NCBI GenBank assembly: GCA_035222895.1
Contig: JAVYIG010000165.1
Location: 449,001 to 513,000, forward strand
DNA length: 64,000 nt
From: Strongylocentrotus droebachiensis
Taxonomy: Eukaryota > Echinodermata > Echinoidea > Camarodonta > Strongylocentrotidae
Reading direction: 5' to 3'
Shown: one piece after another, positions 24,956-38,700 of the stretch
Numbering within the stretch: position 1 is the stretch's first letter
Layout of the letters: the number at the start of each line of letters is the position of its first letter
Translations under genes and position numbers: made by a program
The notes under the pieces: model-generated
What the model was told of the DNA's origin: nothing
Seen by the model: only the letters and a program-made list of their open reading frames with translations
Database searches by the model: none

Positions 24956-27900
24956 CTGTGTAAAGGAACAATGTAAGAAACAAAATCAATGGAATATAGA
25001 AAGGCATATAAAAGGTTAATCATGCCATAGTGAGACAGAATGATAAAACATATGAATGTAAATTACATGTACATGAACAATTTTTAACACAAACATTTTT
25101 TTACATTTAAAAATAGACTTCACCACTAGACGGGTGAGTGGACTATGAAAACCACCTTAAGGTACAGTATTCTCATAAAAACCACCTACTCTACAGATAC
25201 ATTTAGGTAGAAAGCCATTGTGTTGGTACTATGCAGGAGTGCTTAGTCCTCTTGACATTCAATGTTTTGCGCTTTGAATCCAACCCAAGCAATAAACATG
25301 CATTTTATCTAGTTGTCTCTCTAACGGTCCCTAACCCTATGAGGAGTAACTGGGTAACAAAAGGGAGGAACTGCTTGAAAGATAAAGTACAACCTAGATG
25401 TATGGAAGCTTGGTTAAATCAAGCTAAAAGCAGTATATATTTTCATGCACCTCAAATACATTTTTATAAAATCAAGGTGCTATAGAAATCTGAAAAACTA
25501 TATTTATTTTCACGCAGTAAAGGATTACAAAAGTTCCCATCAAATGATGATAACAATAAACAACGGGCAAACAGAAGAGCAAAGCAGTGTAGGAATACTT
25601 ATTCCTCCAAAGGCTCATTGAGATATATGAAGTGTTACACTGATGAGGGGTTTTGATATGTGTACATGAATGGTGATTGCACACAACAAAAGGTCTACTT
25701 AGTTATATTCACTGAGCTCTGTGATATTAGATCCAGAAATGTGAAGTATATTACACTTACGTCATCATAAACAAAATGTGACACGGTTTATGGCATCATA
25801 ACTGAAAGAGGCTTAAAGTAGTCATCCAAAGAAAATTCACAACAAATGATAATTATGGACAAATGAAATTATATATGGATGGAAAGATTTTCTCCTGAAA
25901 AACACGAATAATTTGCTGAAAAATAATATAGATATCATGGAAAGGCGTACAAAATGAACATACAATCCATGCACTGTATTTGATAAAGATTCTCTGACAA
26001 GACTAAACTACATACAAGATATTCAATAGGGATAAATTGCATTTAAAGCAATGTCTGAATGATAAATGGAAATGAAATGACATGACACGACATGAGATGA
26101 AGTGAGAAAGAAAATCATTGGGGTACCTTGCCATGCAAATCTACAGACATGCTTAAAGATACCAATGAACTACGTGTGAAAGAATGAGTTCTCTATCTTC
26201 CCAGGCAAAGTCTACAGTCGTGACTAAGGAACTACATTGGTATATAAATGAGTGACATAATTATTGGTCTATGTACATGTAAATCTGGAGTCCAATTTAA
26301 GAGCAACATGTAGTGTATATAGATGAGTGGTCTACATCTTCCCATGCAAAGTCTACAGTCATGCAAGGCTATACGAGAGGATCATCAGGACATGTACAGT
26401 AGGCTTGCGGGTGCACCATGTGAGAGAGAGACATACATGCCGAGTTACCTGCAAATGCCTGGTGGGCACACAGCAAATCTAGCGCTTCAGGGGGAATAGG
26501 ATGAGAGGAGGGGGGTAGAGTGGTATGATGAGGGGGTAATAACCCACCTCCTGATAAGAGAGGGGGTAGGGAGTAGGGGAAGAGGCAAAGGCATTAGAGA
26601 GAAGAGAAAATTACAATGTGCTGCAGTGTTACTACAAAAATAAGCATTGTTCTTGCTTATTTAAGTGACCCAATCCTTGGGTTTATTCTCTTTATCTTTT
26701 TACATACTTCACGCTAAACCAAGATGAGCAGAGTTAACTGCTATTTCTCTTCTGATCAATTTGTATAAATCATTAGCAAGGTTGTATATTGGAATATCTA
26801 CCACCCTCCTCTTTTTCTTTACAAAGTATCCCTTCCAGAAGTCTGTTACAGTGTACAAGTCTAATATCGTACATGCCTGGATTTAGAAAAAAAGTAAATC
26901 AATATTGGCTTCATAGAAGCTAAGGAGCACCTGATAAATCAAGTCATTTACATGTAGAACACATTGTTCATATTTCTGAGTCTATTTGTATTAGTAGAGT
27001 GTGCTATATTGTTTACCTGTTGGGGACTGATGATAGTACGTCCGTGGGTCAGGGCCTGTGACAACAGCATCCCCTACAGGACTCAGAGGTACCCCACCCT
27101 GGGTGGAGCTTGGTGCCATGGGGTAAGTGTTAGTATAGCTAGCTCCACCTGAGCTCTGCTGCTGTCTGGCTGTCATCTCACCCAGAGGCATTTGTTGGTA
27201 GCCACCACCACCTGCTATGGCTTGATAGGAAGAGGGAGAGGTGGTAGAGTATGCAGCAGCGATAGGTGAGGTATGACCAGGGCTGTATTGCTTGTGAGGT
27301 GATGTGTACTGCCTTGGGGTGGTTGAGGAGTAGGCTCCTAAACCCGATGGTGATGTCTGCTGGGGTATTGAGGGCGATGCTTGGGCTTTCATATGATGGC
27401 TGTGTTGAGAGGGAGTGGAGAATGCTGATCCTGGGCTGTGGGCAGTACCAGCTCGTTGCTGGGGGTTGGTTGGCGAGACGTAGCTTGACCGACGAGAGGT
27501 AGATTGCGATGATGGAGATAGACGGATGTTACCGTTGCCAGGGGCAACCTGAGAAGACATCTGAGGTAGTGGATCCATGCCCCCACCTAATCTTTGAGTC
27601 GTCACACTTGATGATCTACCCTGTAATGAAGTATTGCTTGTTGGTTGGGTGTAAGGCATCCTATGTACCCCTCCAAGGACAGTCTGTGTTTTAGGTACCG
27701 ATGCTTGCCCTTTCTGCTGCTGCCCGGTCCCTTGAACCTGTATTCGGATGTTGGACTGAGCAGACATCAAATCAATCTTAGAGTCTCTCATAAGTCTAAT
27801 CACTGGCTGACCAGACCTGGATACACTGCTCACTGTATGTCTCGCTTTACCCATCATGCTAGATGATGTCACATCCTTAGCCTGCACACCAGGCTCTTGT

Positions 27901-28869
27901 TTATGCATTGTTTTCATGTTGTGTATATTACTGATGGCAGATAACTTGGCAGAGTAAGATTGCTGACTGGACATCGAGTCTACACCTGCCTGTTTTGGAA
28001 GCATTTCCCCTGTAGACATTGCAGCTAGTTTAGCAGTCTCTGGCATCATTGAAGCGTTCTTTGTTCCTTGAACTCTCACATTCATATCTACAGTTCTTAC
28101 ATTCGATGAAGAACCACCTACTCCTGGTCTTACATCTTGAGAGTTTGTCACTAATTGTTGGTTTAGCATCTGATCTACCAAGAAGCTAGGATCCAGATTA
28201 GGCAAGGGTGATGTACTAGAAACAGGAACACTCTGCCCTAGAGCAACCGGTGCTTCCTGATTGCTATCTGATGAAGCCGTTGCATACTCTGAACCTTTCA
28301 GCTGAGAGCTGGAGATGACTGCATCCATAGAGTCCTCTCCACTACCGGTATAATCAACCAAAGACACACACTGGAGTACATCATCTGCATGCTTGGTTGT
28401 GACTGGACTACCAATCATCTCGTTGATCTGTGTGCTAGACGGTTCAAACTCTTGAGTCTCTGATGAACCCTGAGGGGCGGTACTTGACCCTTCCATGTCG
28501 TCACCACCGATGGTTTTCTTGACAGTCGTCAGGAGCAGTTTCCTGGGAGGTCCAGGTGTAGCTTTACGCTGCTTGCCTACAGAGTATGTCACATGGTCAT
28601 GGACTCCTCTGCTCTCCTTGTAAAGATTTCTGCAAAGAAAACAACATTATGATTAGAATTGACTACAGCATCTTTGTACTTTTTCAAGAGAAAGTGGATC
28701 CAATGCTGATTATTTATCCTTTAAAATATTTATTATAGCGTTTCTTTGGCAAAATAATATTAAGCTTTAGCCATACCTGCCAACCTGAGACAAGAGGAAT
28801 TAGGAGTCAATTTTTCTGGATGGACTACGAGGTCGCGAACCACCGAAGGATTGGGGTAGTAGCCCGTAG

Positions 28870-28904
<35 letters not shown>

Positions 28905-29719
28905 ACACAGGACTTTAGGGTCTATTTTTTTTTCTCTCCATTTTAATGGTGCAAATGGGCCTTTTCCTTCAACCTTTTCGCCCCACACATAAACAATTTT
29001 TGTATTCTTTCTTATACTTCTGATTATGAACAGCACGAGTCTTACCCATTTTGTCCTTCAAAAATGAAGAAATCAACGAAGAAGAAGAATATAGTAGTAG
29101 TAATCCAAAATAAATCCGAGGAAGTCCGGTAAATAACAAGCTTCCACGATCGCAGTCATCGCACAAGCATTGAAGAAAACACGCCAATTAATGTATACAG
29201 TGTTTATGCACGGTGTATCAACTGCACATGTAATATAAATACACGTGGGCTATACGCATGCAGTTACTATGCAACAACGCTGCATGTAGTGTATGTATTA
29301 GTACAACGTCCGCACACACTTGGGCACGTGCTTCCATGTACTAGTACATGCAGTACATGGATAATGACTGCGGAACTAACGATCACGTTCGGGCTGCGCT
29401 GTGTATATCTTCTATGAGCGCGAGCGCGGATGTCGGCGTGATCTGGTTATCAGTTGTTGTTGTTGTTGTTGTTTTAATTTATAGGCGTTTTTCATTCAGA
29501 AGTGAATATTTACGCCTCTTCTCTCAGGATTTTTATTCCTTTAAAATTAGATTTACTTTTTTTGATATATAGATTTGGATAAATTGGATTTTTAAAAGCT
29601 AATTTTTATTTAATGATGAAGAATTCAGTGGCTGGCGAGCAGAAGGCTTATCGGCTATATAGGACGCCCAAGGACCAACTCGGACTGTGTTATGCTTTAG
29701 TCTTATGCAACAGTCGTTT

Positions 29720-29755
<36 letters not shown>

Positions 29756-32700
29756 AAAAAAAAAATAAATAAATAAATAAATAAATAAATTTTAAAAAAT
29801 CAAAAAAAATCGGAGTTTTGAGGCATGCAATCGGAATTCGGAGTGGGTATGAAAAAAGCGGAGTAACTCCGCCTAAATCGGAGTGGTTGGCAGGTATGTT
29901 TAGCTTGTAGAACATGAATTACTTACTTGTATATTTGCTGAAAACAATGTAACATATTTATGCCACTTTGTATGACAGTTCCTCATTATCAAGCACACAA
30001 TTTTATTATTTTTTCTTCATAATACATCTTTCATAAACAGGCAGATATTATGATATTGTACATGATATCTAGATATCATTCATACCTAACCTCATTAGAT
30101 TAAATATTACTGATATGTAATAAAGAAATAAAAACAAGTACATAGATATGATTTAATTAATCTACCGTATTTGCCAGCGTCAAGGCCGCACCCCAAGTTT
30201 ATTCACGAGATTGACAAAACTTCATGTGGAGTTATTTTAGAAATTTCCTGTACCATTGTAGTTGACTGGTACAGTCATTGTACTTTAATAGCTTAGTTCC
30301 ATATATGTACAAATACGTGCTGTTTTGACTCCAGATTTTTTTAAAAATCTTGTTGCCCATAGACCGCACCCAAACTTTTGATATTTTCTCTTCCGAAAAT
30401 ACTGCGGCCTCTACGCCGGCAAATACGGTAGTTAATTAGACTGCGTCTGACCTTGTTTGTATCCAATCCTTGGGCCATAGGTGTTTGACGTCTGCATCCA
30501 GGAAAGCCTTAAGGTACTCCTCAGCAGACTGCGTTCGGGTTTTACTGATCTCAAACGTCTTCACCTTCACCTTGACTACTTCACACAGCAGAGCTCTGTA
30601 TCAAGATCAAGAAATATAACATAACATGGGATATTAGCAGGGGAGTATGTCAGGGCAGGGGAGTGTGTTAGGGCAAGAGGCTTACCAAGGCAGTGGCACT
30701 TCATAACAGTAGAGATCTGCATTGAACTCTTCATAGGCTTTGGTCAAAAAACAACATAAAAGGAGTCTGTCACTCAACTTTTGTCAAATGTACAATGTAC
30801 ATACGGTATATATTTCAAATGTGGCGGTTTTAGGGTTAGGGTTTGGGTTAGGGTTAGGGTAAATGTAAATGTGGCAGTCTCATGGTCTGATCTATGGCAA
30901 ATAAAGATTGAAGGTAAAATTTTTGAGAAATAACCAGGGGAGGGGGGGGGGGGGTGATCAAGAGTACAATTTTTGAAATGCTACAGAGCATCTTCATTTA
31001 CAGCACTTCCCACTGCATTAAAATAAAACATGAAATAAATTAAATATATAAGCACTCAATGGCTAGACATAGATTCAACGATTGAGAGGGCACTAATTTC
31101 ATGAGGGGGGGGGGGGGGGGGGAGGATGGCACTGGTCTTACTAGGTAGATATAATGCAAGATAATAATTGCCTCTTATTCTTTCTCTATTTTTCTTCCTT
31201 CTATTCAAGACATGAATATTACATACCTCAACCTGACATCCCAGAGGAACTTCTTCTTCAGTGGTTTGAGTTCTATCAACTTTCCTTCTGCATCATGTGT
31301 TGGTCCAAGATCCCTTTTACAAATAAAGATAAAGAACTAGATTAGATAAAGGTTCACATTCAACATCCATGTGACTGCAACTCATAATACACCAGTTTAC
31401 AGTTGTATCAGTGCGCATGCGCAGACATGGGCGCCATTTTAAATGGCGAGTAAACAAAGCCAATGACCTAGAGGTCATTTGGTTTGTGCGTAAATTAAGA
31501 TTGCGCCCATGCAAATTATGATGTGAGCGCACAGCGCAGGCAGTGATGTAATCATAATTTGCATGGGCGCAATCTTAATTACGCACAAACCACTGACCTC
31601 TAGAGGTCATTGGCTTTGTTTACTCGCCAATTAAAATGGCGCACACAACTGTAAACTGGTGTATTGAGAAAACATTTCAGTTTTCTAACCGAGACTCATT
31701 ATAATATCCCAATTTACCACCAATATCACCTTACAAGGGCATTTTACTTACTCCTAACTCAAAGAGTGCATTCGCATTCAAATTTAATTTTCCTTAATCC
31801 TAACAGACATTCATTTTTAAATCTATATACATCAGGAAAATGAAAAAGTTCCATGTACATGTAGGCAATACAATTTTAACCCTATTCTACAAAGTCCTTT
31901 GCCTTTACTGTGTGCACGGTACTCTGTCACAGGATGACAAAAAGAAGCTCGAACAATCAAGAAAAAACTGTGCAACGCGTGATTGGTGCATGATCCAGAA
32001 GGCACTTGCTATCAAGAACGATCTGATGCACCCTTTGAATGACTGTTTTGCTTTTAACATATCTGGCTGACGTTAATTTCCTTTTCCTGTACTATGTTAT
32101 GATACATATTGGTTTTTCTAACTTCCTTGAAACCTTTTTTGTATAGACTTCCGCTTTGTGATCACACAATGTATATTTGTCATTGTACACTTCTTTGTTA
32201 TGTATAGTTCTGCTGTTTATTGTTCAACCAATGGAAAAAGAATTTCTGTTGTATGACAGATGATTTTATCATAAATTCAAATATTCAAATCCAACTTCAA
32301 ATCCAGAACTAGACAAAATTGCTTGCATTCTTGATCAACATTTCAGTTTCTAAAACAATCAGAAAAAGTAATTTGGCATTTGTCAAGGTAACCTTTTCCC
32401 TACAAGATTTCTATTTGACTCACATCTTGAGAGAGACTTCTTCACAATCGGTTTTAAAACGCATCTCTTGATCTGGCATCACTTGAGCAATACCTGAAAT
32501 AGTAGAATCATAACAAAACGATTATATATATGTAATTAACATGCATTTCAATAGGATGCAAGTGTACTTGTACTAAACACAGCTTCCTGAAACGATGCCA
32601 TGATTAACATATTCCAAACAACAAGTTAGTCCATAGAAACCATTAATTGCATGTGCGAGGATAATAACATTTGCAAAGTGCTGATTGTTTCATTTTTACA

Positions 32701-35700
32701 AATAGTCAAATAAAGTTACTCTTAAACAATGATCGTCATGATGAAATAGTGTCAAACATAAAACTTGTTATTGAATAACACTGACATAACTTCCATCACT
32801 TCTTCTTCTATCGTATGACGTTTAGCAACTTAAGTGAATTTCCATCACTTAACATGTTACAAATTCAATCAAGGAGTTTGACATGGTGAAAAGTTGATGT
32901 ACAACAGAGCCGTTTTCTATAAAACTGTATGACTATCACTGAGACTAACCTTCGCGAAGTCTTTGAAGAGGTTCTTTGAGATGGTTGTCTTGAATACCTA
33001 GCTGAAGCTTCTTAGCTCTCTTCTGAAGAGTGACTTTAGTGCAGGGTAGATGGCAAGCAAGATGTGAATAGACAGCTGATCTCTTACTACAGTTCACTAA
33101 ACGAGTACCATGTTCAATCCTGACAAATGAAAATACTTGACGGTTATCAAAGACATTGAAACAGCTTTAGAGTCATATGTCCTATAAACACAGTTAATAA
33201 TAATGATACTACTCAGTATTTATATAGCGCTTATTAGAATCAGTAGGCGCTTTCAAAGTTGGAGATTATTACCCCGGCTTTAGCTGTGCTGCCATTGCGG
33301 CGCTCTAGCATTTCAAAGAATTAATTCCTGCCAGGTACCCATTTACATCACCTGGGTTGTGTGTGGCAAATGTAGATCAATGTCTTGCCAAAGGACATTA
33401 GTGCCGCGGCGGGTCTCGATCCGCGGACCTTGTGATCGACAGTCCGGCGACTTAACCACTCGACCACGACACTTCTACTGTTTAAATCTACAATACATTG
33501 AAAAATAATGCTCCCATGTGACCTATTTCCCCACAAAACTTGTGTCCTTTGATTTTTAGTTGAATCATGATGGGGAACATTAATAACATCTGTGTTTTAC
33601 ATGTACATCTAAATTCCTTTTTGTAAACAGTCATTTTTCATAGCACGTCTAAATTTCCATCATTGAAACAGTTCCGCAGCTCTTCTAATGGGGATAAGCT
33701 CATACACACATGCATCTTGGTACACTACAGAATATCATCATTGGATTTCATTCCTTTTGTTCCAAACTTACTTGAGTAACAGACCATTGACATAGGAATT
33801 GAAGAATTTAGTCTTTCCCTCTACTGACTTTCTGGCAGCCTGTACAGAAGGCAAGGAAGAAAGAGCAAGATATTGAAATACGAGATATTACTGATAGTTA
33901 TCGCACCACATTCTGACTATTGGAATTTATATCAGTGGAACTACCCAATAAGTCATGGTCACTTGATTAAGGAAATAGAGCATGTTTGGTTCTTGTGTTG
34001 ACCAGGATACGATAATGAGATGTCTTGCAGTGAAGAGAAAGAGCCATCAACATAATAAAGTACACACATTATTTCAACATTTTGTTCAAAAGTAATACTA
34101 AACATCTTTACAGATAATGAATAGGAGTACTTCTTACCACTAAGAGTTCAATGTCTGAAAAAACTGACATAGAAATCTAATTGAATTTAACCAAGAGTGT
34201 ACATTAGAAAATTACCTCTTTTATCTTCTGAATGTTGTCTACAAGATGTAGCGGCAGTTCTAGAGGTAAGTTGACCATCTCTTTGGATCCCATCTCCTCA
34301 CCCCCTGCACCTGGAGCTGAAGGTGATACATTGACATCACTATCTTGATCACCACCACTCCCTGCAGCCACGCCCCCGGTAGAACCAACCCCGCTCATCA
34401 TACCCTCAGTCCCATTCACAAAGTCAACCATGTCCATCGTTTCTTTATCAAGATCATTTACTGAGATACCAAGATCCAAAGACATGTCCTCCCCTCCAGC
34501 CTGGGCCCCGCCCGACGATGATACCATCCCATGAGGGGTGGGGTGAGAGGAAGAGGCTTTGGATGTTGCAGCATTTGAAGTGGAAGGTGTTCCATTGAAG
34601 GTAGAGGTAGCTGGATGACTTTGCGGTGATCCGGTGCTACGCTTGAGTAGCTCAGCTACGGTTTGGGTGCGAATCACTCTCGGTCCCTTCTTTTTCTTTT
34701 TCTTATCTTCCCTAAATTCAGAAAAATCCATCATAAATGTTACGTCACTTTCGTACACACTGTCAATGTCATACACATGGTTAAAATGTTGGGTACTTTT
34801 CTTTACGTATCCTATTGTTTGTATTCTTATACTTACAAGTAGTGTTATCTTTTACTCATCTACCTTTCATAGTCTTTGTTAGTCAATTGCTTTACATATA
34901 ATTGAAACTGAAACATTGAAATTACTCTGCAAAAGCCTCAATGATCCACAATAATGAGAAAAAATACTTTGATAATGGAACTGATTACTTATTGTAAATC
35001 TCTGTGTATAAGGCGCACTTTTTTGCCGCCGAAAAAAATTGAAAGTTGGGTGTGTGTTGACTCACCATTCGGAAACTACAACAACACTCATATTTGTCTG
35101 TCATCTTGGTTTGAAAGTATAATCTTTCTAATAGATCTCAATATGTAGTTTATAATAATAATTCCTCAAATTGTTCTTCAGAAACACATGGCGTACCACA
35201 AGGTTCTATCCTAGGTACTCTACTGTTTTTAATTTACATTAATGATCTTACACATTCTTCTAAAAACCACATTGTTACTATTATTTGTGACAAGTTCCAA
35301 GCACAAATCGGAACCTTCAACTGCACCTCGATGTTAAATGAAAGTCCTTCCTCGCGTGGGTTTTCGGCAACAAAAACAACAAAAAACGATTCCCCCCCCC
35401 CCCAAAAAAAAAAAAAAATAATAATAAAACATGTGGTATAGCAATTTGCTAGTAATAATTGAAAGAACTTGAAATTACCTGAACTTTTTCTTTAGTTGTT
35501 TCTTGGTTTTCTTTGAGATGTGATCTCCACTCCCACTTTCACTCGATAGCTTCCTCTTCATCTTCTTCTCTCTCTTCCCATCTCCATTCTCCATCTTAAA
35601 CCTCTTCTTTTTCTGTGGTAAAACAATCATTATTGATGGATTAAACTAAATCAATTACCACATTTTTACAAATAGTGCATTCTGCAAAGTTCAATAAAAC

Positions 35701-38700
35701 AGGGAAAAAATATACATCCATTGAATTAAAAAAAAAAATCTCCATTCAGTACATGTAGTATAAGGTTTTGTGTACAAATGTATTTAATAGTATGGGGCCA
35801 AAGCTTTTCTTTTGTTTAAACATTACCTAAGACCCATGTTCGGGTAGCCTATAACTGAATTAGGAGAATATCACTATGAACATGACTGACAAAGAAAGCG
35901 GACAAAATATACAGTTCCTCAGGTTGACAAAGTAACATCCCTTCACTGCTATTATGTAAAAAGGTGTATATGCATGTGACACCTGTTCTACACATTTTTA
36001 CATAATAGCAGTGAAGGGATGTTCCTTTGTCTACCTGAGGAACTGTATATTTTGTCCGCTTTCTTTGTCACTCATGTTCATAGTGTATAGACCTTACAAT
36101 AGACAATCATAAAACCCTTTCTTCTATCTAATGGTTTCTTACCTTTGGTGTTTTAGGTTTTTGGAAATCACCATCTTCAGAATCTGAGATTTCCTTGAAT
36201 TTCAGCTGACCAGAATTGATGTAAAAACCTCCAAACTGTGTTGTAAGACTGGCAGGAACTAATTCATCATACTAAGAATAAGACAAAACAAGAACGGTTA
36301 AATAAATACCACCTACAGTGTATAAACTCATACTACAAACATACAAGTAGCATTAGGTATTTCTGATTTATATGCGTAAATATATGCTTTAATAAGAATT
36401 ACATTAAATTGAACTTGAACTTTATGCTGTAATACTGTAGCAGTACTAATATTTGTATTAGAATTGTTACATGTATCAAACACTCTCTAGTCTCTACAGG
36501 CATACAGACAGTATCTCAAGGCATTTGCCCTATCAGGAAATTCAGTTTAATAATAAAGTGTAATGAGTGTACAGGTACATACTACATGTATATCAAATTA
36601 TTAACGACAAATACCTTTTTAACTTTGAACTTAGAAGAGAGATAATCAACAGTCACAATCTTCAAAATTCCAATTTCCCACTATGTGTTTGAATTCAAAT
36701 AACAGATGCCAACAACATATTTCTTAATGAATAACATTATAATCATTAACAAAATACAGACAATTTCATGAAGTACATTTCAGATGCTTCTATTCTGTTG
36801 CACAGTTACACTTACATCATATTTATTTACATTTAAGTACAGTTTTATACAAAGATAAAGATTAATCCCACTTACTGGCTACGTCTACAGGTTAATATGT
36901 ACATTCACATTGTACTTACACATTCTGAATTATCCACAAACGGATCATCTACATCGTAACCCATTCCAGCGTCTATCAGGTCCTCTAAAATCATCTTCTT
37001 CTTCTTTCCTTTCTTACCAGGTTTCTATAAAACAAAAAAAGGGAATTTAATCAAAACTAAACATTTTAACACCTTGCTCTTAATTAAATTTCTCATAAAA
37101 TTTGAAGAAAGTGTACCGGTAAATATTTTAACACAGTAACAGGAACATACATGTACATGTACAGTGTACATACAAAAAACATGCTCATAATATACAGTGT
37201 ACATGTACATTGTTTGTATGTGTACTGTAGGAAGGAGGGATATATTACAAAAACAATTCATGTACATGTACATGTTATCAACAAATTAACAACCTTCTTT
37301 GTTTTGCATGATGTGTTCAATTTATTTTAAAAAACAATCACTATACAAAAGTCTATACAGCTCTGAAAATGGACTAAACTTCTGAATCAGATGAATTTAT
37401 AACCATAATTTCGAGCAAGGCTCAGCAATTAGCTCAGTTTCCATATTGTACTGTACGTCTTTAATACCTACAGTACATGTACTGCGTACTACCAGCCCTT
37501 ATATGTACATGTATGTGAGTACTGAGTACATATTTGACATTTGAAAGCCTACATGTATGTACAATATTACAAATACAGCACCAGTAGAACTAGAAAATAT
37601 TGTGGGATTACATAATAATTACATTAATGTACACTTTACTGTACATAGCCAATATTTTCACATTGAGATATTTTCGATGATCAAGGGCTCAAGGACAAAT
37701 CTGCGTAAAGCCACAAGGCACAACCAGTACATGTACGTCATGTATTCTATACTTTTCAATAATCATCATTCCTTTTTTGTGGATCAAGAACTCACTATCA
37801 GTGCTGAGTATCATCACAATCATTATTTAATATAAGAACTATTTCAGGAGTAATAAATGAAAATAATCTATTGAAGTGCCCCATTATGATCTGTGTGGTC
37901 TCTGTGTGGTCTCGGACTGCTGCATGACCTGGTTGACGGCTTGTGCTATACAGTAGAGTAAAGACGTGGTGTGTGATTTGTGACGAGGCTTACTTTAGCG
38001 ATTTTGACATGCAAAATTACTTGCTGGAAATAGTTTTGCATGCTGTTAGATTAGCAACCAATAATTGATTCGCGAGATTTGAGAAAATAAAACCCCAGCA
38101 AAAAATAACTACAGATACTGTGTATACGGGTACGTGTGGGTGTACAAGTGCTAAACCTGTGCAACATATTATATCCATGCATCTTGGTTGGCCAGAATGT
38201 GAAGGATCACTTGAATGAAGTAATTGCATCAGTTGCCTCATGAATAATTCATGTGTGACACTTTATACGTAGTTTGTAACTTGTGTGAAAGCTGAGAGAT
38301 AGATGGCTTGACTTCCACCCATTAATAAATCTCAAGTATTAGTTTCATCAACTCTGATAATCTTTCTATGATTTATTGTGGCAGAGCCAATATTCCTTTG
38401 ACTATGCACTATGCAGTGCAATTTGCAGAGCTGCCAACCTTGGGCAACCAAAAAAAGGAATTCATTAAAATGAAACTTACGACCACGTGCGACACACTTC
38501 CAATGCCAAAATGTCCATTCCTTATGCTGTTATTTCCATATTAGGCCACTTAAAAAAATATACATGTTTAGCGTCCCCGCCCGCTTCCTTTTTGGGAGCC
38601 GGCTCCTATTTATTTATTTTTTTGGATTTTTTTTTTGGGGGGGGGGATTTTTTTTTGTTTTAAAGAAAAAAAAACATGAAAAACACTGCTATAAAATGGA

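Noticed and set aside
27266..27866. Plus-strand frames within ubinuclein exon 12
   Set aside because: Antisense shadows of a verified coding exon.
33400..33475. Functional tRNA gene
   Set aside because: A- and B-boxes are present, but the acceptor stem does not close and a SINE body and tail follow.
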